Below, one piece after another: positions 45,571-54,325 of a stretch of 56,702 nt of DNA; positions within the stretch are counted from its first letter, which is position 1; each line of letters starts with the position of its first letter. The notes beneath the pieces were generated by a model that searched no databases, was not told where the DNA came from, and worked only from the letters and a program-made list of their open reading frames with translations. The stretch spans positions 1-56,702 of the forward strand of contig JABFSU010000060.1 in NCBI GenBank assembly GCA_013140455.1, written 5' to 3'. Made by a program: the position numbers and the translations under genes. This stretch comes from Nitrospira sp. (GTDB taxonomy: Bacteria > Nitrospirota > Nitrospiria > Nitrospirales > Nitrospiraceae).

Positions 45571-46146
45571 ATGGACGCCAAACAGAAAGCACTGATCGCA
45601 ATCGGACTGGTGGCGCTCTGGGGTGGATTGGCGTATCGGCAATGGGGCGCGCTGCCTGATCCGGTTCGCCTACCATTGGCCAATACCTCTGGTCCGGCGT
45701 CGTTGCTTGCCCGTCCGATTTCCAGAACGGGTGGGTTGCGAGTCCATCTCGAACAATTGGCGTCCGCGCGAACCCAGCGTGAGGCGACGTTTGCCGAACC
45801 GAGAAATATTTTTGCAGCGCCTGGTTCAGATGGAGCGTTGTCGGCGGCCGGTGACAGATCGGATGGTGGTCAACCTGATCAAGTTTCTGAACAGGCGACG
45901 TCTTTAGAGTTGGATCAATATCGATATCTGGGATTTGTCCGGATGGGTGAGTCGGCCAAGGGCGCCGGCCATACGGCCGTGCTGAGCAAGAATGAAGAGG
46001 TGGTGATCGGCCGGGTTGGTCAGCACTTGGAGCGGCATCTCCTGGTGAAATCCATCACTCCGGAAAGCGTGACGCTTCGAGATACCCAGGCGCGTATCGA
46101 CCATACGGTTCCCTTAACGGAGGATGCGGACGAACCGCGGCCATAG
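45571..46146 (+). CDS. PilP/GspC-like periplasmic linker protein
   Basis: A 191-residue protein, start ATG 45571. An N-terminal helix (about 6-22, ALIAIGLVALWGGLAYRQW) is followed by a disordered linker and a small beta domain: YRYLGFVRMGE, VVIGRVGQHLERHLLVKSI and ESVTLRDTQARIDHTVPL, the pattern of PilP or the GspC HR domain, which contacts the secretin. No lipobox is seen, so it is GspC-like in anchoring. It is reported as position-supported rather than firmly recognised. Confidence 0.65.
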   Translation: MDAKQKALIAIGLVALWGGLAYRQWGALPDPVRLPLANTSGPASLLARPISRTGGLRVHLEQLASARTQREATFAEPRNIFAAPGSDGALSAAGDRSDGGQPDQVSEQATSLELDQYRYLGFVRMGESAKGAGHTAVLSKNEEVVIGRVGQHLERHLLVKSITPESVTLRDTQARIDHTVPLTEDADEPRP

Positions 46147-46149
46147 CCC

Positions 46150-46779
46150 ATGAGAGGGTCAGTCCTCAATAAGAGAGAAGCTGAGCGTGGATTTTCTTAT
46201 GTCGTTTTGATGTTTGCCATCGTGCTCATCGGTCTCGGAATGACCGTGGCGGCACGGCAGTGGAAGGTGATGGTGCAGCGTGAACTCGAGGCCGATTTAA
46301 TATCCAAAGGCATTGAGATTCAGAACGCGTTGGCGTTCTATTCGGCTGCCATGAAGGCGGGACGCGTGGTTCCAGGAGAAGTGTATCCGCAAACACTGGC
46401 CGAGCTTACCCGGTCGCCCAAACCGTTTTTGCGAAAAGTCTATGCCGAGCCGTTAGGACATGGCGACTGGGAGTTGGTTCGCGCCCCGACCGGAGGAATC
46501 ATGGGGGTCAGGAGCAAGAGCAAGGGTAAGCCGATTTGGCAGCACAACTTTCCTCCCGCGGTCAGGCACTTTGATGGGCGCAAATCCCACTATGACTGGG
46601 TGTTTCAGCATCCCAACCCTTCCATGGCATTCGTGGGAATGGCCGGGACGGGAGCCGCAGTACCAGGGGCAGCGGGGCAGCAGGGTGTTTCTCCGGGAAT
46701 GGCTCCGGTATCCCCTCAGAATCCCGCCGGTACCACCCCTCTTCAGGCAGAACCTCCAGTAGCCCCAATTGCTCCCTAA
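46150..46779 (+). CDS. Pseudopilin-like protein lacking the conserved Glu5
   Basis: A 209-residue protein, start ATG 46150. The leader ends EAERG, followed by FSYVVLMFAIVLIGLGMTVA, so prepilin peptidase would cut after Gly, but mature residue 5 is Val rather than Glu. IEIQNALAFYSAAMKAGRVV and PQTLAELTRSPKPFLRKVYA resemble GspG-type domains. The last 45 residues are rich in Gly, Pro and Ala. Family knowledge: GspK-like tip subunits also lack Glu5, so a tip role is possible. It ends the operon. Confidence 0.75.
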   Translation: MRGSVLNKREAERGFSYVVLMFAIVLIGLGMTVAARQWKVMVQRELEADLISKGIEIQNALAFYSAAMKAGRVVPGEVYPQTLAELTRSPKPFLRKVYAEPLGHGDWELVRAPTGGIMGVRSKSKGKPIWQHNFPPAVRHFDGRKSHYDWVFQHPNPSMAFVGMAGTGAAVPGAAGQQGVSPGMAPVSPQNPAGTTPLQAEPPVAPIAP

Positions 46780-46781
46780 AA

Positions 46782-46813
46782 ACCGGCAGGCGAATCATCG
46801 CCGGTCTTCTATT
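46782..46813 (+). terminator. Possible operon terminator hairpin
   Basis: accggc (46782-46787) pairs with gccggt (46800-46805), with an alternative inner stem ggcga/tcgcc, followed by tcttctatt. The T tract is weak, so it may be a partly Rho-dependent end. It lies directly after the pilus operon stop and before the proA promoter. Confidence 0.45.
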
Positions 46814-46872
46814 GAACCCTGAAACGGTCTGTATTGGGTTTTTGCAGGTTGTTGATGGTGCAGGATGATATC

Positions 46873-46902
46873 TTGACCCTCTTCAAACCCGCGCGGTATC
46901 CT
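46873..46902 (+). promoter_or_regulatory. Sigma-70-like promoter for proA
   Basis: ttgacc (46873-46878), an 18-base spacer and tatcct (46897-46902) form a sigma-70-type pair. The start codon of proA is 38 bases further on, with agaagg as ribosome binding site. No other gene lies between. Confidence 0.55.
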
Positions 46903-46939
46903 GTCGCCCGTTCACTTTTTCACAGAGAAGGCGATACGA

Positions 46940-48274
46940 ATGATCTCCGACGAGGAACAGCAGGAGTTAGCCGCCGTTGAGTCTCCTGAGACGAAGGACG
47001 TTCAGGAGGTTCCGCCGCTTTCCATACCCGACTATGTGCATGAACTGGTCACTCGGGCCAGGCAGGCCGCCAGTCGCCTTGCGACGCTCTCCACGGTCGT
47101 GAAGAACAATGCATTGATTGCCATGGCCGATGCGCTGGATGAGAAGCAGGCCCTCCTCATCGAAGCCAATGAAAAAGATGTCGAGGCCTTTGGTACTGAA
47201 CCGGACAAGGCTGCGATGGCTGATCGGCTCAGGCTCACGGAGCAGCGGATTGCCGACATGTCGGCCGGGATTCGGGAAGTCGCAAAGTTGCCCGACCCCT
47301 TAGGCGACATGCCGAAGATGTGGACCAGGCCGAACGGGATGCAAGTGGGCCGGGTACGAGTGCCGATCGGCGTGATCGGCATCATTTACGAATCCCGTCC
47401 GAACGTCACCGCCGATTCTGCTGCGCTCTGCTTGAAGTCCGGCAATGCCTGTGTCCTCCGCGGAGGGAGCGAAGCCATCCATTCGAATACCGCCATTGCC
47501 GCCGTGTTGGCCGAAGCCGCGGAGAAGGCCGGCATTCCCCCCGGCGCCATCAGCTTTGTCGATCGCCCGGATCGGGAACTCGTGCCGGTCTTGCTGAAGC
47601 AAGACCGTTATATCGATCTCATCATCCCGCGGGGCGGTCCTTCCCTCATGAAGACGATCGCCGAGCATGCCACGATTCCGGTCGTCAAGCACGATGCGGG
47701 AATCTGCCACATCTATGTGGATGCGGATGCCGATCAGGCCATGGCCGAGGCGATCTGTGTGAATGCTAAAGCCCAGCGGCCTTCGACCTGTAATGCGATG
47801 GAAACCCTGTTGGTCCATCAAACAATCGCCAGGACGTTTCTCCCGCGCCTCATGGAAAAGCTGCAAGCTGCTAAGGTGGAAGTGCGTGGCTGCCCCAGGA
47901 CTTGCCAATTACTGCCGGACGCGAAACCGGCGGCCGACGATGATTTTGGAAAAGAGTTCTTAGAGTTGGTCCTGGCCGTGAGGGTCGTGAAGAACATGGA
48001 CGAGGCGATGGAGCATATCGCCAAGTACGGGTCGCAGCACACCGAAGCCATCATCACAACCAACTATCAGCGGGCCATGCGGTTCCTGCGGGAAGTCGAT
48101 GCGGGGGCGGTGCTGGTGAATGCGTCCACACGGCTCAATGACGGCTATCAGTTCGGGCTCGGTGCCGAGATCGGTATCAGTACCTCCCGCATCCATGCCC
48201 GGGGTCCTATGGGGCTGGAAGAACTCACCTGTTCAAAGTTCATCGTCCTGGGGAGCGGCCAGATCCGCGAGTAA
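46940..48274 (+). CDS. proA: Gamma-glutamyl phosphate reductase
   Basis: A 444-residue protein, start ATG 46940. Family blocks include LPDPLGDMPKMWTRPNGMQV, RVPIGVIGIIYESRPNVTAD, NACVLRGGSEAIHSN, IDLIIPRGGPSLMK and the catalytic Cys near residue 284 in NAKAQRPSTCNAMETLLVH. Family knowledge: NADPH-dependent reduction of gamma-glutamyl phosphate in proline synthesis, cytoplasmic. An N-terminal extension of about 25 acidic residues (SDEEQQELAAVESPETKDVQ) is longer than the usual 415-420-residue enzyme. The promoter at 46873 suggests its own transcription, and the next start immediately follows the stop. Confidence 0.96.
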   Translation: MISDEEQQELAAVESPETKDVQEVPPLSIPDYVHELVTRARQAASRLATLSTVVKNNALIAMADALDEKQALLIEANEKDVEAFGTEPDKAAMADRLRLTEQRIADMSAGIREVAKLPDPLGDMPKMWTRPNGMQVGRVRVPIGVIGIIYESRPNVTADSAALCLKSGNACVLRGGSEAIHSNTAIAAVLAEAAEKAGIPPGAISFVDRPDRELVPVLLKQDRYIDLIIPRGGPSLMKTIAEHATIPVVKHDAGICHIYVDADADQAMAEAICVNAKAQRPSTCNAMETLLVHQTIARTFLPRLMEKLQAAKVEVRGCPRTCQLLPDAKPAADDDFGKEFLELVLAVRVVKNMDEAMEHIAKYGSQHTEAIITTNYQRAMRFLREVDAGAVLVNASTRLNDGYQFGLGAEIGISTSRIHARGPMGLEELTCSKFIVLGSGQIRE

Positions 48275-50059
48275 ATGGCTGGCGACCCTGTTCGTACCGC
48301 ACTAGCGTCTTCCGACTCTCTCCGGTTTCCTGCCAATCAGACGTTGGCCCATCAATTCGACCAGTCCGGCGGACGAGTCGTTCGTCAGTCCACCGGACAT
48401 CTGGTTTTCTATCGGCCCGATGGCCGACGATTTCTCGCAACCGATCCTGACGGCCATCCCTTGCATGAATGCGAGTGGGGAGTCGATCCTCGTGGAAGAA
48501 CGGTGCTGGTCCGTGTGCGCCTGCGGCTGGATTGGGGGCGGTGGGTCGGGTTGAAACCCGGCGGACTGGTCAATGAAACCCGCCTCAATCTAGCGACCAA
48601 GCCGGGCTGGCAGCGCCTGAAAGCGGAAGATCTTCGCCACATGGCGGCGCAGGCGATGCGAGTGCCGATCGAAGAGGTCCGGTTCTTCTATGGCGACGAA
48701 GATCTGGTCATCGACGCGCATGGACAGGCGACGATCCGGCATCGGAAAGATGCGTTTTATGTGCTGGAAGACGGCACGTTTGAATCGGCGCGTTTCATGT
48801 CCTGCATGGGGGCGATGCATTGGGAGCAGATCGATTTTCTGCCTGTCGTCGAACTCTTCAAGTCGCTCCTGCCGGGCACCGGGTCGGCGGCGTTTGAGCT
48901 GATTCGCGGACTCTATGACGACCAGAACGAGGGGCAGCCGAGTCCACGTCCCTTGCGCTATCGGGGTATTCCGACCTATCCATCCGAAGCGGCCTTTCGG
49001 CTCTTCAGCAGTTTCTTCACGCCGCAAGCTGACGCCGGCGGAGATCCTGTTACGCTGTTTATGGACCCCTCCCGCTCTCATCGGGTCACGTGGCTGCCGG
49101 CACCGGCGCCTCCGCTCCGCTACTTCGATGACGCCCAGTCAGTCTGCATGACGGTGCAGGGAGAGGTGTTGCTGAAGGTGACTTGCGCCGACGATCCAGC
49201 GGGTTTGTCGTACGCGAATCCCAAGGGGCGGCGGATGGTGGCCTGGGATCGATCGGCCGTCATTGTCGACGGACATCTGCAGCTGAGTGACCGTGACAGT
49301 AAGAAGGATGTGCCGCTCTCACAGGAATTGGCAAGGGTGACAGCATCTCCGGTCGTTCCCCCGCCGAGTCCGGTCGACTGGCGATCAGTGTTTGTGTCGG
49401 CGGTGCCCGCCGTCCAACCGGCAGAGGTATTCGGAGCGGTGCTGCTGTATCCGCAGGACGAAACCCCAGTCGGAGAATTGGCGGCCCAACCGTTTGTCGC
49501 GGACTATCTGCAAGATCTCGCCGAGCAGGATCGCGAGATCGGGCAGATACTGATGAGAGCAGAGCGTATTCTGATTGAAAACGGGGATGCGGTGATCTCG
49601 ACCTGTGTGCCATTCGATCGTCCTCGCGAGGTCGTCGCGCACATCTCGCACCCGCCCTTTGCCTACAAGCAGGCGCAGCAGATTTGGACTGTGTGCGCTG
49701 AATTACAGCGATGGGAGTGGCTGCAGCGAACCCGTTTCATGCTCGCCACGATGGCAGCACCCGCAATTCCCCAGTCCGAGTCGTATGATCTTGTCTATGC
49801 CTGGCTGCCCTATGCCGAGTTTGAACAGGCAAGTGCCCTGACGGCGCGAGTGCGCGCGCTCGCGCAACGTATCAAGGCGGGCGGCAATGCGTTTGTCGTA
49901 GGACCGGCACGGACGGGCGATGAGCTGAGCCGGGCCGGCTTGCAGCGTTGCTGGGAGGAGGCGGTTGAGCGGCTGCCCACGTTTGCGATGCATAAGACGA
50001 TTCTACCGAAGGCCAAGCTGCGGAGCGGGCTGACGCTGTTTCATGTACGTCGGGCTTAG
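48275..50059 (+). CDS. Unrecognised 594-residue protein
   Basis: A long, high-GC open frame with ATG 48275 directly after the proA TAA. I do not recognise the family. The N-terminal half has repeated Asp- and Tyr-containing strands (LVFYRPDGRRFLATDPDGHP, FFYGDEDLVIDAHGQATI). The C-terminal part, SYDLVYAWLPYAEFEQ followed by IKAGGNAFVVGP, resembles the end of class I SAM-dependent methyltransferases, but no GxGxG motif is seen, so this is weak. No signal peptide or membrane segment is visible. It is probably co-transcribed with proA. The frame is long and dense in codons usual for this genome, so it is real. Confidence 0.7.
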   Translation: MAGDPVRTALASSDSLRFPANQTLAHQFDQSGGRVVRQSTGHLVFYRPDGRRFLATDPDGHPLHECEWGVDPRGRTVLVRVRLRLDWGRWVGLKPGGLVNETRLNLATKPGWQRLKAEDLRHMAAQAMRVPIEEVRFFYGDEDLVIDAHGQATIRHRKDAFYVLEDGTFESARFMSCMGAMHWEQIDFLPVVELFKSLLPGTGSAAFELIRGLYDDQNEGQPSPRPLRYRGIPTYPSEAAFRLFSSFFTPQADAGGDPVTLFMDPSRSHRVTWLPAPAPPLRYFDDAQSVCMTVQGEVLLKVTCADDPAGLSYANPKGRRMVAWDRSAVIVDGHLQLSDRDSKKDVPLSQELARVTASPVVPPPSPVDWRSVFVSAVPAVQPAEVFGAVLLYPQDETPVGELAAQPFVADYLQDLAEQDREIGQILMRAERILIENGDAVISTCVPFDRPREVVAHISHPPFAYKQAQQIWTVCAELQRWEWLQRTRFMLATMAAPAIPQSESYDLVYAWLPYAEFEQASALTARVRALAQRIKAGGNAFVVGPARTGDELSRAGLQRCWEEAVERLPTFAMHKTILPKAKLRSGLTLFHVRRA

Positions 50060-50107
50060 CCCTTTGCCTCTTGCGCTGATCCGTCTCCATCGATTACTGT
50101 CAGACCT

Positions 50108-50800
50108 ATGAGCGAGCCAGTGACAGAGCAGGTTCCGGCTGAGGATGGCGGCGACAAAGTCATCATCTATTGGGAACGGGAATATTCGACTGCCTTTCCA
50201 CCGGAACGGCTGAAGCTGGATTTCAATCCCCACCGTCCGATGCTCAACAACATGACGCTCGATGAGCAGCGGGCGCTTGCCGCCAGCGGGTACAAGGTGT
50301 TGCCGGACGACTGCGGGCCGGTGCGCACGGTCGGCAGTTATGGCTGGCTCATCCGGTGCCCGGCGGATATCAAGTTGCGGCGGACGGCCGAGGGAGTCAA
50401 GTGGCAATCACCCCCCATCGAACCGGAAGAGCGGCTGCTGGGATATAAATCGTTTTCCGGGACCTACGTCGATCTGATTCTCAACAGCGGCTATCCCAAG
50501 CTCTGTTGCGGGATTCGCTTTTACTATCCCAAGCATGTCGGGCTGATGATGAAGGACATCCCCAATCACTTCTATCATTACCCTGAGCGCACCTATGCCA
50601 TCTGGGAAGGCATCAAGACTCAGGAGTACAAGCGGACACCGAATCAGTACGACTGGCTGCCGGACTATGAGGCCTTCACGGCCAACTTTCTGCTTCAACT
50701 CCACAAGCCCACGACCATCAAGCGCGGCGATCCGATCGGATTAGTGCTACCCGTCATGTTGCCCAAACAATTTTCTCTCGAAGAAATCAAGCGTCCCTAG
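50108..50800 (+). CDS. Unrecognised 230-residue protein
   Basis: A soluble-looking protein, start ATG 50108. I cannot name the family. Visible features are VIIYWEREYSTAFPPERLKL, GWLIRCPADIKLRRTAEGVK, two Cys at LCCGIRF and ERTYAIWEGIKTQEYKRTPN, many aromatic residues and no membrane segment. The pattern of an N-terminal strand plus GWLIRCPAD is shared, from memory, with some uncharacterised iron- or 2-oxoglutarate-type neighbours, which I cannot verify. It lies 48 bases after the previous gene and may be in its operon. Confidence 0.6.
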   Translation: MSEPVTEQVPAEDGGDKVIIYWEREYSTAFPPERLKLDFNPHRPMLNNMTLDEQRALAASGYKVLPDDCGPVRTVGSYGWLIRCPADIKLRRTAEGVKWQSPPIEPEERLLGYKSFSGTYVDLILNSGYPKLCCGIRFYYPKHVGLMMKDIPNHFYHYPERTYAIWEGIKTQEYKRTPNQYDWLPDYEAFTANFLLQLHKPTTIKRGDPIGLVLPVMLPKQFSLEEIKRP

Positions 50801-50883
50801 TCTCTCGACTCCTTTCTTCCCTCAAGTGTTTTTCTCAAAAACCGATACTGGTAGTGGTTCGGCACGCCGGGAAGGGAGGAGCT

Positions 50884-52080
50884 ATGCGGAAAGTCTTATT
50901 CGTGGATGACATGCCGGAAGTGTTGCGCATGCTGAAGCGCACGCTCGATCCAATGAAGAGCGAGTGGGACATGCGCTTTGTGGAAAGCGCGCCGGACGCG
51001 TTGGTTGCGCTGGAACAAGATGCCTTCGACGTGCTGGCGACCGACATGATCATGCCGGGGATGGACGGGTTTCAGCTGTTGAAGGAAGCCAAGACCCGGT
51101 ATCCGCAGATGGTGCGGATCGCCTTCTCCGGGCAGCAGGGGCAGAGCCTGGGCCTGCGGTCGACCGACCTGGCGCATCAGTTTCTTGAAAAGCCCATCGA
51201 CGCGCAACTCTTGCGATCGATCATGACCCGCGCCTGCGGGCTGCGGGCGTTGCTGGCCGACGAGAACGTGCGCAAGATTGTCACGAATCTCAAGAGCCTC
51301 CCCAGCCTGCCTGTGCTCTACAAAGAATTGATGGATGAAATCCATTCCGGCGATGCTTCGCTCAAGAAGATCGCCAAGATCATCTCCAAAGATATGGCGA
51401 TGGTGACCAAGATCCTTCAACTGGTGAACTCCGCCTTTTTCGGATTGCGCACGACCGTGTCGAATCCCGAGCAGGCGGTGGCGTTACTCGGCAGCGATAC
51501 AATTCGATCCCTTGTGCTGTCGATGCAGGCCTTCTCCCAGTTTGATGCCAAGGCGTTGCCGGGCTTTTCACTTGAGGCCTTGTGGCAACACGGACTGAAA
51601 ACCAGCGGCTATGCGAAGGCAATCGCGAAGGAGGAGCGCGTCCCTCAGGCCATGATCGATGATGCCTTCACGGCGGGACTGCTGCACGATATCGGCATGC
51701 TGGTGTTGGCGAGTAACATGCCTGACGGGTACAAACAGGTATTGGGACTTCAGAAGGACAAGGGCTTGCTCGATTGGCAGGCGGAGCAGGAGGTCTTCGG
51801 CGTCACCCATGCCGAAGTCGGTGCCTATCTGTTGGGACTGTGGGGAGTCGGCGAAGCCATTGTCGAAGCAGTCGCCTATCATCATCGGCCATCCGCCTGC
51901 GACGAACTGGCCTTCAGTCCGCTTACCGCAGTGCATGTGGCCAACGTGCTGGCTGAGAGCGAACAGCCTGCCGGAGAGGGAGCCACATCTGTTCCAATCG
52001 ATGAAGCCTACCTGACCAAACTAGGGAAATTGGATCAGCTTGCAGCGTGGAAAGAAGCCTGTCAGCCGGACGAAGAGTAA
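50884..52080 (+). CDS. Response regulator with HDOD output domain
   Basis: A 398-residue protein. I chose ATG 50884 with AGGAGG at 50876-50881. The receiver domain (about 1-120) has VLFVDDMPEV (Asp8, Asp9), LATDMIMPGMDG with phospho-acceptor Asp54, and FLEKPID with the conserved Lys. The HDOD domain (about 130-330) reads LPSLPVLYKELMDEIHSGDA, LQLVNSAFFGLRTTVSNPEQ and LLHDIGMLVLASNMP, with HAEVGAYLLGLWG. Family knowledge: HDOD proteins act in signalling, often with cyclic di-GMP or stress responses; no kinase is next to it here, so its partner is unknown. Confidence 0.93.
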   Translation: MRKVLFVDDMPEVLRMLKRTLDPMKSEWDMRFVESAPDALVALEQDAFDVLATDMIMPGMDGFQLLKEAKTRYPQMVRIAFSGQQGQSLGLRSTDLAHQFLEKPIDAQLLRSIMTRACGLRALLADENVRKIVTNLKSLPSLPVLYKELMDEIHSGDASLKKIAKIISKDMAMVTKILQLVNSAFFGLRTTVSNPEQAVALLGSDTIRSLVLSMQAFSQFDAKALPGFSLEALWQHGLKTSGYAKAIAKEERVPQAMIDDAFTAGLLHDIGMLVLASNMPDGYKQVLGLQKDKGLLDWQAEQEVFGVTHAEVGAYLLGLWGVGEAIVEAVAYHHRPSACDELAFSPLTAVHVANVLAESEQPAGEGATSVPIDEAYLTKLGKLDQLAAWKEACQPDEE

Positions 52081-52388
52081 GACCGCCCTTTCTTCATTGC
52101 CCCGTTGAAACAAAGCCTAGATCGATCCAGTTGGCTGCACTTTGGCTCTGTTCAAGTGTGCTGGAGAGCTGGTGTCGACCTGTCGAAGTGGTAAGATGCC
52201 AGCGTAAGAAGATGGATGCCGCAGCAATGGCGAGGGTGAAGGGAGCGGCGCAGCGGTATCAGTACGTTCTGCAAGTCTTGCGTCGCATGGGGAGCGAATA
52301 GGTCCAACACGAAGAGCGAGTTCGGAAACGTGTGATTGCAAAACCTGATCCTATTTCTTCTAGTTGCATTGTGAGAGGCGGCGTGAGG
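52081..52388. other. Intergenic region between convergent genes
   Basis: 308 bases with no supported gene. A short open frame across 52047-52301 overlaps the HDOD gene and has no ribosome binding site. I see no hairpin with a T tract serving as terminator for either flanking gene. Confidence 0.5.
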
Positions 52389-53336
52389 TTATTTCTCAGA
52401 TCCACTAGGAATGATGAGCTCGCCATAGTCATTCTCGGAAGGGACGACGCCGTCCTCCGTCGTGAACTGCCACAGTACCTTAATTTCTCTTGTCGGTCGC
52501 TTTAGTGACAAATTGCCTAGCCGCAACTTGCGCCCTGGGAAAAGAGGGTCACGTTGAAATCCGCCGAAGCTCACAAGTTTATTTCCTTGAAGTGTCAAAT
52601 GCTCCATCTTGGCATCGAGAAGGATTGAATTGTCGGCATTGCCCAATCGCTCAGTTCTCGGTTCAATGATTTCAGCGGGAATGATCAGCCGATAATAGAA
52701 GCCCTGGGCAGTAGACCGGTTGCCTGTGTTGTGAGCAAGAAATCCGATGTTAAAGTTTGCAAATGCATCGATGTCTGTTGCCACATGCAATTTTAACTTT
52801 GAAGATTTTGAGAAGAGTAAGCGATTTGTCTCATCTTGCCGCACCGTGATATCTGTCTGTAATAAAGTCAGTTTCAGCGCAACGAGAGAGACACCTAAGG
52901 AGACAACGGCAACAACTATAGATGCATACATCCCCCACATTGTGAGCCGATTGTTGGCATCGTTATTTAGGCCGGATATTCGATCACAATAGTCTTTGAG
53001 TAAGGCGCGCAGGTTGTCTCTTGGTTGGCACAGTTGAGAGGAGTAGGTGGAGACTGTGAAAAAGGCTCCCGCGTTTACTGGTGTAGGAGCATCAAAGATG
53101 GGAATAAACTGTGAGACGCGTTTGTCATACTCCACGAACTGATGGAACAGCTCATCGTACTTCGCCTGATGAGACTTGATGTTCTTTCGTGTAAAAGTTT
53201 CCCTTATGTTGAGGGGGAGAGATTTAGTTGATGCAATCGCGTGGATAACCTGCTGGGTCAGTAAATAGCCTTCTTGTAATAGGTGATCTTTTTGGTGTTC
53301 CCAATTAGGGTCGATGAGCATGGCAAATGGGTCCAT
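52389..53336 (-). CDS. Unrecognised single-span membrane protein
   Basis: A 315-residue protein on the minus strand, start ATG at 53336 (ATG 53321 is possible). I do not recognise a family. The N-terminal half is helical and charged; one membrane helix spans about 134-156 (MYASIVVAVVSLGVSLVALK); the C-terminal half (about 175-315) reads like a beta-rich domain with FNIGFLAHNTGNRSTAQGFY. The DNA is clearly AT-richer than the proA and pyr genes around it, and the gene is alone in its direction, so recent acquisition is likely. No defence-system partner is visible beside it. Confidence 0.6.
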   Translation of the reverse strand: MDPFAMLIDPNWEHQKDHLLQEGYLLTQQVIHAIASTKSLPLNIRETFTRKNIKSHQAKYDELFHQFVEYDKRVSQFIPIFDAPTPVNAGAFFTVSTYSSQLCQPRDNLRALLKDYCDRISGLNNDANNRLTMWGMYASIVVAVVSLGVSLVALKLTLLQTDITVRQDETNRLLFSKSSKLKLHVATDIDAFANFNIGFLAHNTGNRSTAQGFYYRLIIPAEIIEPRTERLGNADNSILLDAKMEHLTLQGNKLVSFGGFQRDPLFPGRKLRLGNLSLKRPTREIKVLWQFTTEDGVVPSENDYGELIIPSGSEK

Positions 53337-53588
53337 GAATCAGTTTGGCTGGCTGTATAACATCCGCGATAGCCGTAAGCAATGGCAAGTGGCTTTACCG
53401 GAATATACATGTGGAAAGCGACGAGAAAATGGTTCGGGACTCTTTTCTTGGCAAGACCGACTCGGGTTCAGTAGAAGCGCGCCTGGTCCAGTGACGGAGA
53501 TGTGTCAGGTAGCAGGCGAATGGGTTTCCTTGCCATGCTACGCGCGAACGTGACGTGGATCTGACGTTCGGATTGGAATTTGCCGAGC
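53337..53588. other. Upstream intergenic stretch before the pyr promoter
   Basis: 252 bases between the start of the minus-strand orphan gene and the pyr promoter. A plus-strand frame of 79 codons starting at 53314 crosses it but overlaps the orphan gene and has no clear ribosome binding site. An imperfect pair aacgt/acgtt occurs near 53547-53572. Nothing else is supported. Confidence 0.5.
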
Positions 53589-53617
53589 TTGACAGTCGGG
53601 GCGTGCCCCAGTAAGAT
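53589..53617 (+). promoter_or_regulatory. Sigma-70-type promoter of the pyr operon
   Basis: A perfect -35 box ttgaca (53589-53594), a 17-base spacer and a -10 box taagat (53612-53617) place transcription start near 53624. The spacer holds a perfect palindrome ggggcgtgcccc (53598-53609), possibly an operator. It is followed directly by the PyrR-binding-loop motif. Confidence 0.7.
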
Positions 53618-53619
53618 CT

Positions 53620-53660
53620 AGCTGCCTTTAATGCTCATCCTGAGAGGTGAGTAAGGAGCT
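53620..53660 (+). promoter_or_regulatory. PyrR-binding loop (anti-antiterminator) in the pyr leader
   Basis: The RNA reads AUCCUGAGAGGU (53637-53648), matching the established PyrR-binding consensus ARUCCNGNGAGGYU at 12 of 14 positions in the surrounding 53636-53649. Flanking ctca (53633-range, 53634-53637) and tgag (53648-53651) form the upper stem, and ccttta with taagg plus agct (53620-53623) with agct (53657-53660) form the lower stem. It sits between the promoter and the terminator of the pyrR leader. Family knowledge: in Bacillus, PyrR with UMP binds this loop and favours termination. Confidence 0.75.
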
Positions 53661-53670
53661 TCTATGATAG

Positions 53671-54312
<642 letters not shown>

Positions 54313-54325
54313 TGCGGAGGATGCC

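Noticed and set aside
53314-53553. A 79-codon plus-strand frame before the pyr promoter.
   Set aside because: It overlaps the start of the minus-strand orphan gene and has no ribosome binding site or recognisable content.
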